Assembly: GCF_947367085.1 (NCBI RefSeq)
Contig: NZ_CANBCP010000002.1
Coordinates: 1 to 64,000 of the forward strand
Reading direction: 5' to 3'
DNA length: 64,000 bases
Source: an uncultured Lactobacillus sp.
GTDB taxonomy: Bacteria > Bacillota > Bacilli > Lactobacillales > Lactobacillaceae
The notes beneath the pieces are model-generated. The model made no database searches. It was not told where the DNA came from and saw only the letters and a program-made list of their open reading frames with translations. A program made the translations under genes and the position numbers. Positions 31,195 to 39,301 of the stretch are shown in pieces. How positions within the stretch are numbered: the stretch's first letter is position 1; the number at the start of each line of letters is the position of its first letter.

Positions 31195-31339
31195 AATTTT
31201 CTCCTTAATTAAATATCGATTCCATGGTATTTATAAAGCCTTTAATATACTTGCTATTCTAGCAAAAATCCTTCTTTGTTCAAAGCTGGTCTATTCTTGT
31301 TAAAATGAAATTGTGTTAATTAATCAGAAAGGAAATCTC

Positions 31340-31954
31340 ATGTGTAATCACTATCAATTACCGACCTTAAAAGAAATTGAACGCTATTTAAAAGGAGACC
31401 TGCACCTGCCATTAATTGCACCAAGTTTTGAAAAGCAGAAATTTGATAAGCCACTAGAAATTTATCCTAAAAGTGCCGCACTAGTCCTGCTTTACCAGGA
31501 TGACAAATTGCAGATTGTCCCTAAAAAATGGGGATATCCAAGTCCCTTCAAGGATAATCAGGTGCTTTTTAATGCTAGAGTCGAAAGATTTTACGAAGCT
31601 AAAAAGTCAATGTGGGATACTTCTTTTGCTCGCAGGCGCTGCATTATCTTAGCTAGTCAATTCTTTGAAGCAGGTAAGCAAACTTATACTACTAGTCAAA
31701 ATAAAACCTACCACCAGCAATTTTCTTTTAAGGAAAAAGATACTCCTTTGACGATGATTGCTGGCATTTATGATCAAGATGATTTTGCGATGGTGACTAC
31801 TAAACCAAATAAAGTTATGGCGCCAGTCCATGATCGAATGCCATTAGTCCTTAATGCTAGTGAATTACGTCAATGGCTTTTTCAAAACTTTACTTCTTTA
31901 TTAGATCGAAGTAGCTTTGATCTTAGCCGTATCCAGTTGCCAGAAAGAAAATAA
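31340..31954 (+). CDS. SRAP (YedK/HMCES-like) abasic-site DNA-protein crosslinker
   Basis: 204 residues starting MCNHYQLP. The Cys at position 2, exposed after removal of Met, forms a thiazolidine crosslink with abasic sites in single-stranded DNA in this family. Other conserved parts: FNARVERF, RCIILASQFFEAGK and VHDRMPLVL. The track's start is too early: ATG at 31340 is needed to put Cys at position 2, and AAAGGAAA precedes it. It lies about 1.2 kb from the SOS-box polymerase pair. I see no SOS box of its own. Confidence 0.92.
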   Translation: MCNHYQLPTLKEIERYLKGDLHLPLIAPSFEKQKFDKPLEIYPKSAALVLLYQDDKLQIVPKKWGYPSPFKDNQVLFNARVERFYEAKKSMWDTSFARRRCIILASQFFEAGKQTYTTSQNKTYHQQFSFKEKDTPLTMIAGIYDQDDFAMVTTKPNKVMAPVHDRMPLVLNASELRQWLFQNFTSLLDRSSFDLSRIQLPERK

Positions 31955-31966
31955 AAATGCTATAAT
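31937..31966 (+). promoter_or_regulatory. tRNA-Gly promoter
   Basis: TTGCCA (31937-31942) and TATAAT (31961-31966) with an 18-base spacer. The -35 lies inside the end of the SRAP gene and the tRNA begins 11 bases past the -10. Confidence 0.7.
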
Positions 31967-31977
31967 TAACTCGTTAT

Positions 31978-32048
31978 GCGGGTATAGTTTAATGGTAAAA
32001 CACCAGCTTCCCAAGCTGGGGATGCGGGTTCGATTCACGCTATCCGCT
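31978..32048 (+). tRNA. tRNA-Gly (anticodon CCC)
   Basis: 71 bases with full cloverleaf: acceptor GCGGGTA/TATCCGC, anticodon arm CCAGC-TTCCCAA-GCTGG giving CCC, T loop TTCGATT. CCA is not encoded. The T stem is GCGGG against CACGC, leaving a G-A mismatch at about positions 52-62 where CCCGC would pair perfectly. Confidence 0.93.
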
Positions 32049-32060
32049 TATTAAGCTAAA

Positions 32061-32086
32061 AAAAGACGAGCAATCGCTCGTCTTTT
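32061..32086. terminator. Terminator after tRNA-Gly
   Basis: AAAAGACGAGC/GCTCGTCTTTT stem with a 4-base loop, flanked by A and T runs. It can end both the tRNA and the convergent CPBP-like gene. Confidence 0.9.
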
Positions 32087-32097
32087 TGTTTTTCTAT

Positions 32098-32769
32098 TTA
32101 AATTAAAACAATTGCGAAAATTCCATTTAATATAGCTAAATAAATTGGAATCCACATTGATTGTGAATACAAATAAGTCCAGGCTAACGCCATTCCAATA
32201 ATGACATCAATAACAAATAAGGAAAGTGAGCACTGAAAATTAAGAATACTAAAGAACAGCCCAGAGCAGAAAATTCCTAAAATTCCCGTGACTAGGCTGC
32301 TTTTTCTAAAAGCGTAGTTAAAGAAAAAGCCAACTGTCAAAAACTGCTGAAGTGCCGGTAAGATAAAGCCATGAGAAAAAATCAAAAACCAAAATAGTGG
32401 TGTGGAATCTCTTTTAGCATAGAGTGCTTGATAATGTGCCAAGGGAAGCTCACCTTTAGCCTGCATATATGCAATCAAAATTCGGCCTGCAATAACTAAA
32501 ATCGTCATTGCCAAAATAAAACCATAATCTCCTAAAAAAGAAAGCGAAAAGCCTGATTGAAAATAGCGATGCTTTTCACGATTGAAGCGTCTAATATAGA
32601 AAAGTAAAGCTACTAAACTAAACAAAACAAAACAGATTACTCCAACCAAATGCACTTTATAGCCAATTACACTTAAAGACTTAAGACCAAAAACAATTAA
32701 ATATAAAACTAAATAAACACCATATCTAATTAAATTTCCTTGCATTGATGTTGGTGCATTTGTATTCAC
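32098..32769 (-). CDS. CPBP-like membrane protein with degenerate protease motif
   Basis: About 223 residues and 6-7 membrane segments. The second half has the layout of CPBP/Abi (CAAX protease-like) proteins. Where active members have EExxxR there is LQQFLTV, and the later FxxxH position reads FSILN, so it is probably not a protease. The GTG at 32769 is 7 bases from AAGGAGA and preferred over 32778, which touches the ribosome site. Some family members provide immunity to bacteriocins, but there is no bacteriocin gene nearby. Confidence 0.55.
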   Translation of the reverse strand: MNTNAPTSMQGNLIRYGVYLVLYLIVFGLKSLSVIGYKVHLVGVICFVLFSLVALLFYIRRFNREKHRYFQSGFSLSFLGDYGFILAMTILVIAGRILIAYMQAKGELPLAHYQALYAKRDSTPLFWFLIFSHGFILPALQQFLTVGFFFNYAFRKSSLVTGILGIFCSGLFFSILNFQCSLSLFVIDVIIGMALAWTYLYSQSMWIPIYLAILNGIFAIVLI

Positions 32770-32831
32770 TAAATCCACTCTCCTTAAGACTCTGCATCTT
32801 TTTGATTATACCAAAAATAAGGTCTTGGAGT

Positions 32832-33194
32832 TTATTTTTTGAGTAAAATGTTATTTATTTCAGAAAGTTTAATTAATTGATGATCAATTATTATCTGATC
32901 CTCACTATACCCCTCTACAAAGCCGCAAATATCAGGCAAATAATTTTCTTGGCTATCAAGCTGTTTTAATTGCACACTAACTTGATAGTGATCACCATAT
33001 GCTTTAATTAAGAGCTCACTGATTCTTTTTTGAGTTAAAGTTGGACGCTTATGATAAATGATACTTTTTTGGGCATTGTCTTGATTAATTTTAGCGGTAT
33101 GATCGCTGAGATAATATCCGGCCCATTTTTTCATACCACGATCTTGATAATTTTTAAAAAATCTCTCTACCCGTTCATCAAAATCCTTACTCAT
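32832..33194 (-). CDS. YolD-like protein
   Basis: 120 residues resembling the YolD family (KKWAGYYLSDHTAKI; DQIIIDHQLIKLSEIN), small Firmicute proteins often encoded with Y-family polymerases and thought to be UmuD analogues. The ATG at 33194 overlaps the polymerase stop by 8 bases (ATGAGTAA), so translation is coupled. The track start eight codons upstream is not supported. Confidence 0.75.
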   Translation of the reverse strand: MSKDFDERVERFFKNYQDRGMKKWAGYYLSDHTAKINQDNAQKSIIYHKRPTLTQKRISELLIKAYGDHYQVSVQLKQLDSQENYLPDICGFVEGYSEDQIIIDHQLIKLSEINNILLKK

Positions 33195-34500
33195 AAGCAT
33201 TACCGCCATTATGACCACCTACTAAAGAACTACGTTCAATAGCAGTTGCCCCTGGCAGTAAACTAGAAGCTTTAACCAAACTAGCAAAACCATAAATTCG
33301 GCGAATCTTATCAACAGTTCGATCAAACTTAAATTGCTTGATCTGACTGTCCACTGAACTAAACAGTGACAATTGCTGGTCGGTATCCGGAATTAATTTA
33401 CCAAAATCAACGCCAATTTCTCTAACAATCTGACCGCCCCACTTCTTTCTAAATAAAGCCACAAGCTCACTGGTTAATTCATGATTACTATTAGTAGCAG
33501 TAATAGTTTCACTTGTTACAAAACCACCTCGATGGTCTCCAAATTGTCTTTCTTTTAATGAATAACCAATAAATAAAGTAATCCTTTGAGTTTGAAAATT
33601 ATGAGCTCTAATTCTAGCAGCTACCTGTTCGCCAATTTCTCTAATTACAATTTCAATTTCTCGTTGGTCAGTATAATCACGCGCTAACACTTGCGAATTC
33701 GAATAACTTTTGCTTTTGGGAAAATATTTATGACTAATAATACTGCGATCAACACCCCAACTCATTGCAAAGAGCTGATCACCCATGATGCCAAATTCTC
33801 GATGAAGCAGTTCTGGGTCACTATGGGCTAACTCATACATATTGTTAATGCCAATACGTCTTAAATGATTAGCAGTCCGGGTATTAATTCCCCAGACATC
33901 TTCTAAATTCTTTATCTTCCAAACTGTATCGGGGACTTCAACATAATGCCAAAAATCAATCATCGACAAACGATGTTTAGCAGATATATCCATAGCAAGT
34001 TTTGCTAAAAGCGGATTTTCGCCAATTCCACATGTCGTATAAAGTCCTAAAGTATCATGGATATCTTTTTGAATCTTACGTGCAACTTCATAAGGGTCAC
34101 TGCCAAAAAGATGCCAGGATCTAGTCATATCCAGCATGCTTTCATCAATTGAATATGTGTGTAAATCTTCAGGTGCACAATATTTTAAAAAGATTTTTTT
34201 AATTTCCATAGACTTTTTAATGTATAAATTCATATGTGGATCTACCCTATATAGATCAGGCGTTTGCGTCTTCGGAGGCAAATTTCTTTGCCGCATTACA
34301 TTTCTCAATCCGTATTTTTTCTTAGCTAAGGGTGATGAGGCCATAATCAAGCCGCCATTGGTATTTTCTTGGCGTGAAATTACACATAAAGCGGTCGTCA
34401 TCGGATTCAGACCTAGTCGAATACATTCACAGCTTGCATAAAAAGACTTATTATCGATCATAAAAATTAGGCGCTTAGGCTCATAACGATAGTCATACAT
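33187..34500 (-). CDS. Y-family translesion DNA polymerase (UmuC/UvrX type)
   Basis: 437 residues. Palm carboxylates are visible in LIFMIDNKSFYASCE and YSIDESMLDM, the invariant SxDE. Helix-hairpin-helix (LEDVWGINTRTANHLRRIGI) and little-finger regions follow. The CECIRLGLNP and extended C-terminus match the UvrX/UmuC subgroup more than DinB. A perfect LexA box lies 16 bases upstream, so it should be induced by DNA damage. In one transcript with the YolD-like gene. Confidence 0.93.
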   Translation of the reverse strand: MYDYRYEPKRLIFMIDNKSFYASCECIRLGLNPMTTALCVISRQENTNGGLIMASSPLAKKKYGLRNVMRQRNLPPKTQTPDLYRVDPHMNLYIKKSMEIKKIFLKYCAPEDLHTYSIDESMLDMTRSWHLFGSDPYEVARKIQKDIHDTLGLYTTCGIGENPLLAKLAMDISAKHRLSMIDFWHYVEVPDTVWKIKNLEDVWGINTRTANHLRRIGINNMYELAHSDPELLHREFGIMGDQLFAMSWGVDRSIISHKYFPKSKSYSNSQVLARDYTDQREIEIVIREIGEQVAARIRAHNFQTQRITLFIGYSLKERQFGDHRGGFVTSETITATNSNHELTSELVALFRKKWGGQIVREIGVDFGKLIPDTDQQLSLFSSVDSQIKQFKFDRTVDKIRRIYGFASLVKASSLLPGATAIERSSLVGGHNGGNAYE

Positions 34501-34515
34501 GATTATCCCTCTCTT

Positions 34516-34529
34516 CGAACGTATGTTCT
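34516..34529 (-). promoter_or_regulatory. LexA (DinR) SOS box
   Basis: CGAACGTATGTTCT, matching the Gram-positive consensus CGAACRNRYGTTYC at all but the next-to-last consensus-dependent edge; the core GAAC-N4-GTTC is perfect. Directly upstream of the Y-family polymerase gene. Confidence 0.9.
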
Positions 34530-34582
34530 TAATAAGCTTAAACTAATTTCCAAATAGTTGCAAGAAAAAAATAAGTTAATAT

Positions 34583-34611
34583 TTGACAGCGCTTTCTAGC
34601 TTATTTAGCAT
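34583..34611 (+). promoter_or_regulatory. Promoter and overlapping cre-like site of ROK gene
   Basis: TTGACA (34583-34588) and TAGCAT (34606-34611) with a 17-base spacer. The sequence TTGACAGCGCTTTCT (34583-34597) matches the cre consensus with two mismatches and covers the -35, so CcpA could block it. Confidence 0.55.
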
Positions 34612-34637
34612 ATAGTTTTGTAAAGGAGTGATTATTT

Positions 34638-35504
34638 ATGAATCTTATTGCGATCGATATTGGTGGTACAAGTATTAAGTTTGCCAGCTGGAAAAATAAT
34701 AAATTACATAAGGAGTTTTCAATCGATACTCCTCAAGATTTGAATACTTTTTATGAAGAATTAACTGACGGAGTTAATGAGCTAAAACAAAAAGTTAATG
34801 CCTGTGGCGTAGCCATTTCTTCTCCAGGTGCTGTAAATAAAGAAACTGGTGTCATTGAAGGTGCCAGTGCCCTGCCTTATATTCATAACTTTAAGATAGT
34901 TCCTGAATTAGAAAAAAGATTCGGTCTACCGGTAAGTATTGAAAATGATGCAAATTGTGCAGCCTTAGGAGAATTAGCTGATGGCACAGCTAAGGGATGC
35001 AGTAGTTTGGCATTCTTTGTCATTGGTACAGGTGTTGGCGGCAGCATTATTATCAATCAAAAAATATGGCATGGCGCTCACCTTTATGGTGGAGAATTTG
35101 GATATATGTTAATTGATGGAAAACAATTAAGCTCCATCGCATCCCCTGTTGCTATGGCTAAGCGCTATAACGAGCAAACCGGCAAAAACTTTGATGGAAA
35201 AACTGTCTTTGCTTTAGCTGATGATGGTGATCCAATTGCTACTAAAGAAAGAGATATCTTGCTCCATGCCCTAGCAAGCGCAATTTTCAATATTCAACAT
35301 AGCTTTGATCCAGAGAAAATTGTCTTAGGCGGTGGAATTTCCAATAATCCAGAACTAGTAGCTCTGATCAATGATGAAATTGATCGAATTCGTCATAACT
35401 TTGACATTACAACTTTAAAACCTGAAATTAGCGTCTGTCAGCTGAAAGCTGATGCTAACTTACGAGGCGCAATTGCTGATTTTGAAAATGAACATCAAAA
35501 ATAA
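34638..35504 (+). CDS. ROK-family sugar kinase
   Basis: 288 residues with the phosphate-binding DIGGTSIKFASW at the N-terminus, the ENDANCAALGEL catalytic segment (the first Asp is the likely base) and IGTGVGGSIIIN. The Zn-binding CxCGxxGCxE of classical ROK glucokinases is absent (GGEFGYMLIDGKQLSS instead), as in beta-glucoside or other ROK kinases of lactic bacteria. It heads the beta-glucoside region. A role in phosphorylating glucose released from beta-glucosides fits but is inferred. Confidence 0.85.
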   Translation: MNLIAIDIGGTSIKFASWKNNKLHKEFSIDTPQDLNTFYEELTDGVNELKQKVNACGVAISSPGAVNKETGVIEGASALPYIHNFKIVPELEKRFGLPVSIENDANCAALGELADGTAKGCSSLAFFVIGTGVGGSIIINQKIWHGAHLYGGEFGYMLIDGKQLSSIASPVAMAKRYNEQTGKNFDGKTVFALADDGDPIATKERDILLHALASAIFNIQHSFDPEKIVLGGGISNNPELVALINDEIDRIRHNFDITTLKPEISVCQLKADANLRGAIADFENEHQK

Positions 35505-35510
35505 TTCTTT

Positions 35511-35537
35511 AAAAAGCTTGAGTTTTCAAGCTTTTTT
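35511..35537 (+). terminator. ROK gene terminator
   Basis: AAAAAGCTTGA/TCAAGCTTTTT stem with a GTTT loop and continuing T run. Confidence 0.85.
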
Positions 35538-35603
35538 CTTTCGCTCTAAATAAAAGTATATATTTTTGATTTAAAACTATTTACTTTACGTGCAAAAAGG
35601 CCT

Positions 35604-35637
35604 TATAATAAAAATGTACTTTATGAAAGCACTTACA
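35604..35637 (+). promoter_or_regulatory. -10 element and cre site of first bgl gene
   Basis: TATAAT at 35604-35609 (possible weak -35 TTTACT at 35580) is followed by ATGAAAGCACTTACA (35623-35637), one mismatch from the cre consensus. Position downstream of the -10 suggests CcpA roadblock repression. Confidence 0.7.
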
Positions 35638-35653
35638 CAGGAGGATAGAAATA

Positions 35654-37036
35654 ATGAACAATAACCGTAAATTACCGTCCGACTTTTTCTGGGGAAATTC
35701 AGTTTCAAGTATGCAAACTGAAGGTGCCTGGAACGAAGATGGTAAGGGCTTATCCGTTTATGACATCCGTCCAGCTACAGAAAATACCACTGACTGGCAT
35801 GTAGCAATCGACGAATATCATAGATATGACGAAGACTTAGACTTGATGAAAGAAATGAATATGAACATGTACCGGATCCAAATTTCCTGGTCACGTGTTT
35901 GTCCTGATGGCGATGGCGAGTTCAACGAAAAAGGAATTGCCTTTTATGACCGCTTAGTTAACGCCATGCTTAAACGCGGCATTGAACCAATGATTTGCTT
36001 ATATCACTTTGATATGCCACTTCATTTAGCCAAAGAATACAACGGCTTTATGTCACGCCATGTAGTTGACGCCTTTGTACGATTTGGTAAAAAAATGATT
36101 GATCATTTTAGTGATCGTGTTAAATATTGGATCGTCTTTAACGAACATAACCTTTACTTCCAAGATGAAGTCTTCCAAATTTCTGGCTATGAAAAAGGTG
36201 ATAAAACCTTAGATGACATGTATACCATCTTTCATCACACTATGATGTCGCATATTCGTTTAGCAAATTACATTCATGAAAAATACAGCGACGTTAAAAT
36301 TGGTGGCATGCTGGCTTATGCACAAATCTATCCTGAAACTTGTCAGCCAAGTGATGTTTTAGCCGCTAAACAAGCAACCGAATTCTTAGATTTTAATATT
36401 TATGATGCCGATACCGGTCGTGGCTACTCCCCTCAAGTCATACAGTATGTTAAAGATCATAATATTCAAATGGATATTCGTGATGAAGATTTAGTTGAAA
36501 TGAAGAAGGCAAAAGCTGACTTTTTGGCATTTTCTTATTATTCTTCAAATGTTTTAGACTCAGATAAAATTCCAGAAAATACCGCACCTAACCGCTACTT
36601 AAACGATGCAACTGTAGAAAATAAGTTTCTTAAAACTAATGACTGGGGTTGGTCAATTGATCCACTTGGCTTTAGAAATGCCATTACTACAATGTACAAT
36701 CGCTACCATATTCCTGTCTTTCCAATTGAAAACGGAATTGGTCTTAAAGAGCACTGGGATGGCGAGCATATGATTGAAGATGATGAACGAATTGCTTATC
36801 ATCGTGACCACATCAAAGCCTTAAAAGACGCTGTCTTTATCGATGGGGCTAAAGTAATCGGCTACTTAGGCTGGGGCTTAATTGACATTCCTAGTTCTCA
36901 TGCCGATATCGAAAAGCGCTACGGTGCAGTCTACGTTAACCGCACCAATCATGATCTTAAAGACTTAAAGCGCGTTCCAAAGAAGTCATTTTACTGGTTC
37001 CAAAAAGTCTTAAAAGACAATGGCGATGAACTTTAA
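35654..37036 (+). CDS. 6-phospho-beta-glucosidase (GH1), copy 1
   Basis: 460-residue GH1 barrel that hydrolyses phosphorylated beta-glucosides delivered by the PTS. Acid/base Glu164 sits in WIVFNEHN (usual FNEP) and nucleophile Glu359 in FPIENGIG. The phosphate-binding Ser...Lys-x-Tyr pattern is seen in SSHADIEKRYGAVYV. It is 21 bases upstream of the PTS IIC gene. Its NEH and short loops differ from copies 2 and 3, so substrate preference probably differs. Confidence 0.92.
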   Translation: MNNNRKLPSDFFWGNSVSSMQTEGAWNEDGKGLSVYDIRPATENTTDWHVAIDEYHRYDEDLDLMKEMNMNMYRIQISWSRVCPDGDGEFNEKGIAFYDRLVNAMLKRGIEPMICLYHFDMPLHLAKEYNGFMSRHVVDAFVRFGKKMIDHFSDRVKYWIVFNEHNLYFQDEVFQISGYEKGDKTLDDMYTIFHHTMMSHIRLANYIHEKYSDVKIGGMLAYAQIYPETCQPSDVLAAKQATEFLDFNIYDADTGRGYSPQVIQYVKDHNIQMDIRDEDLVEMKKAKADFLAFSYYSSNVLDSDKIPENTAPNRYLNDATVENKFLKTNDWGWSIDPLGFRNAITTMYNRYHIPVFPIENGIGLKEHWDGEHMIEDDERIAYHRDHIKALKDAVFIDGAKVIGYLGWGLIDIPSSHADIEKRYGAVYVNRTNHDLKDLKRVPKKSFYWFQKVLKDNGDEL

Positions 37037-37057
37037 AGAATAACTAAAGGAGAAATC

Positions 37058-38410
37058 ATGGACAATTCAAAAATCCAAAATTCTAAAGCTATCCAAGGCT
37101 TAACCAAGATTGCCGTTAAACTAGGTAACCAAATTCACCTGCGCTCATTACGTGATGCCTTTGCCACGATCATGCCCCTTTATATCCTGGCTGGATTAGC
37201 AGTTTTATTAAATAATACTGTCTTTACCTGGATTTTTCATGGTAAGACATTAGCAGATGTCCAATATTGGGGAACTGTTTTAACAAACGGTACCTTGAAT
37301 ATCTCAGGTATCTTAATCGCTGGACTTATTGGTTATCATCTTTCCCAAAACCGCGGCTTTAAGAACCCACTAGCTGCTTCAATGGTATCAATTGCGACTT
37401 TGATTGTAATGATGCCTAACGTAGTTCAAATCATCCCAGATGGAGCAAAAAAAGCTGTTAGTGCAACTGGTGTGATGCCTTTTACTAATTTAGGAACTGG
37501 CTCAATGTTTGCTGGCGTAATCATCGGATTACTTGCTACTGAATTATTTGTACGTCTATCTAAAGTTAAAAAATTCCAAATTAACTTAGGCGACAACATC
37601 CCTCCTGCTGTCGGACAATCTTTCAGTGTTTTAATTCCTGTAATCATTGTTTTAGCCTCATTTGGTATCATTTCAGCTCTTTTATATGACTTATTTGGTA
37701 TGAATCTGATTAACTTAATCACTACTTTCATCCAAGAACCATTACGTCATGTTGGAACGAGTTTATGGGGTACAGTTTTCTTATATGCTTTAGGAAACTT
37801 ACTCTGGTTATTTGGAATTCACCAAGCAGTTATTTACTCTTCAATTCTTGAGCCATTATTAATCGTTAATATCACTGAAAATATTGCAGCTTACCAAGCT
37901 CATGTAACTATTCCAAACATTATTAATGTGTCTCAAATTCAGACTTTTGCCTTGTTAGGTGGGTCCGGTTGTACTTTGTGTTTATTAATTGCAGTCTTTC
38001 TGGTTTCAAGAAATAAAGCTTCTAAAACGGTAGCAAAATTGTCTATTGCTCCTGGTTTATTCAATATTAACGAACCTGTTATCTTTGGTTACCCGATTGT
38101 CTACAACATTACGATGGCAATTCCATTTGTTTTAATTCCTACTATCGGTATTATTCTTTCATATGTTGCTACTAGCATTGGCTGGATTAGTCCTTGTGTA
38201 ATTCAAATTCCTTGGACAACCCCAGTAATTGTTGCCCCATTTTTAGCTACTGCTGGTGACTGGCGTGCAGTTGTCTTACAAGTATTAATTTTAGTAATCG
38301 GTGTCTTAATTTACATTCCATTTGTTAAAGCTAACGATAGCGTAATGGCAGCAACTGCAAAGAACGAAGAAACTGAAGAAGGAGCAAATAGCGAAGCAGA
38401 AAATGCTTAA
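37058..38410 (+). CDS. PTS IIC component, lactose/cellobiose family, copy 1
   Basis: 450-residue membrane channel of the Lac family of PTS permeases, with about ten membrane segments and the conserved NLLWLFGIHQAV and NINEPVIFGYPIVYN segments at the substrate site. RBS AAAGGAG. It is followed by IIB, IIA and GntR genes, which gives a complete cellobiose-type PTS except for the general proteins HPr and EI encoded elsewhere. Confidence 0.94.
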   Translation: MDNSKIQNSKAIQGLTKIAVKLGNQIHLRSLRDAFATIMPLYILAGLAVLLNNTVFTWIFHGKTLADVQYWGTVLTNGTLNISGILIAGLIGYHLSQNRGFKNPLAASMVSIATLIVMMPNVVQIIPDGAKKAVSATGVMPFTNLGTGSMFAGVIIGLLATELFVRLSKVKKFQINLGDNIPPAVGQSFSVLIPVIIVLASFGIISALLYDLFGMNLINLITTFIQEPLRHVGTSLWGTVFLYALGNLLWLFGIHQAVIYSSILEPLLIVNITENIAAYQAHVTIPNIINVSQIQTFALLGGSGCTLCLLIAVFLVSRNKASKTVAKLSIAPGLFNINEPVIFGYPIVYNITMAIPFVLIPTIGIILSYVATSIGWISPCVIQIPWTTPVIVAPFLATAGDWRAVVLQVLILVIGVLIYIPFVKANDSVMAATAKNEETEEGANSEAENA

Positions 38411-38434
38411 TTATTCAAAAAAGTATTAAAAAAA

Positions 38435-38448
38435 TTGTTCCGGAACAA
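38435..38448 (+). promoter_or_regulatory. Perfect palindrome overlapping the IIB promoter -35
   Basis: TTGTTCCGGAACAA is a perfect 14-base palindrome whose first six bases are the -35 (TTGTTC) of the promoter whose -10 is TATAAT (38459-38464). A close relative, TTGTTCCTAAACAA, lies at 44349-44362. It looks like a repressor operator, with the neighbouring GntR protein a candidate binder. Confidence 0.65.
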
Positions 38449-38462
38449 AAAAATAGTGTATA

Positions 38463-38477
38463 ATGAAAGTGCTTTCA
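38463..38477 (+). promoter_or_regulatory. cre site of the PTS IIB gene
   Basis: ATGAAAGTGCTTTCA, one mismatch from the cre consensus, immediately after the -10. The identical 15-mer is found at 44392-44406. The ORF track's start for IIB is the ATG inside this site. Confidence 0.8.
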
Positions 38478-38546
38478 AGGAAAAGGAAAGTACATACATT
38501 TATTAATTTAGATAAACACTTTTATAATCAAAGGGAGATAATTATT

Positions 38547-38870
38547 ATGGCAGAAAAAACTATTATGTTAGCATGTGCAGCTGGTATGTCAACTTCATTA
38601 CTTGTTTCAAAGATGCAAAACGCAGCTAAGGCTGAAGGTAAAGACTACAAGATCTTTGCTACTGCAGCTTCTGGTATTCAAGATGAATTAGACAAAGATC
38701 ACCCAGACGTATTGATGCTTGGACCTCAAGTTCAATACATGAAAGACAGTGTTCAAAAATTAACTGATGCTGCAGGTATTCCATTAGCAGTCATTAACAT
38801 GCAAGATTACGGCATGATGAATGGAGAAAAAGTACTTCACACCGCAATGGAATTAATGGGCGAAAAATAA
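38547..38870 (+). CDS. PTS IIB component, cellobiose family
   Basis: Phosphocarrier that passes phosphate from IIA to the incoming sugar. 107 residues with the phosphocysteine at position 10 in IMLACAAGMSTSLL. The track's start at 38463 lies in the promoter/cre. The ATG at 38547 follows AAAGGGAG and gives the standard MAEKTIML. It has its own promoter, separate from IIC. Confidence 0.94.
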   Translation: MAEKTIMLACAAGMSTSLLVSKMQNAAKAEGKDYKIFATAASGIQDELDKDHPDVLMLGPQVQYMKDSVQKLTDAAGIPLAVINMQDYGMMNGEKVLHTAMELMGEK

Positions 38871-38891
38871 TTAGATATTAACTTTAAAGAG

Positions 38892-38935
38892 ATGCTGTAG
38901 ACAATGCAAAACAATGTCTCCAGCATTTTTTATTT
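38892..38935 (+). terminator. Hairpin with T-tract between IIB and IIA
   Basis: ATGCTG-T-AGACA pairs with TGTCT-C-CAGCAT (one internal mismatch), followed by T6 and a further T6. It is a complete-looking intrinsic terminator inside the PTS cluster and should lower expression of IIA and the GntR gene relative to IIB. Confidence 0.8.
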
Positions 38936-38969
38936 TTTAAAAAAACGAAACTTAAAGGAGCTAGTCACA

Positions 38970-39299
38970 ATGGCACAAGAAAATAGTCAAAACATGGAAG
39001 TCGTAATGGGAATTATTATGCAAGCTGGTAATGGTAAAGCTGCCGCAATGCAAGCCATTCAAGCTGCTAAGAAAGGCGACTTTGAAAAAGCAGATGATTT
39101 TATTCACCAAGCAAATGAAGCTTTAGTTAATGCCCACAATGTTCAAACCGACATGCTTACTAAGGAAGCTCAAGGCGATCACGTAAAAGTTGATTTATAC
39201 ATGGTGCACGCACAAGATCACTTGATGACTGCGATTACTTTTATTGATTTAGCTAAAGAAGTCGTTGATGTTTACAAGAAGTTAGCCGAAGAAAAATAA
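38970..39299 (+). CDS. PTS IIA component, lactose/cellobiose family
   Basis: 109-residue helical protein with the phosphorylatable His in VHAQDHLMTAI. It takes phosphate from HPr and gives it to IIB. The track's first 22 residues come from the terminator hairpin. The ATG at 38970 follows AAAGGAG. It is the only IIA in the window and may serve both IIC proteins. Confidence 0.93.
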   Translation: MAQENSQNMEVVMGIIMQAGNGKAAAMQAIQAAKKGDFEKADDFIHQANEALVNAHNVQTDMLTKEAQGDHVKVDLYMVHAQDHLMTAITFIDLAKEVVDVYKKLAEEK

Positions 39300-39301
39300 T
39301 C

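Noticed and set aside
31195-31339. T-box upstream of trpS
   Set aside because: No GGTGG-containing T-box sequence, specifier stem or terminator/antiterminator is present.
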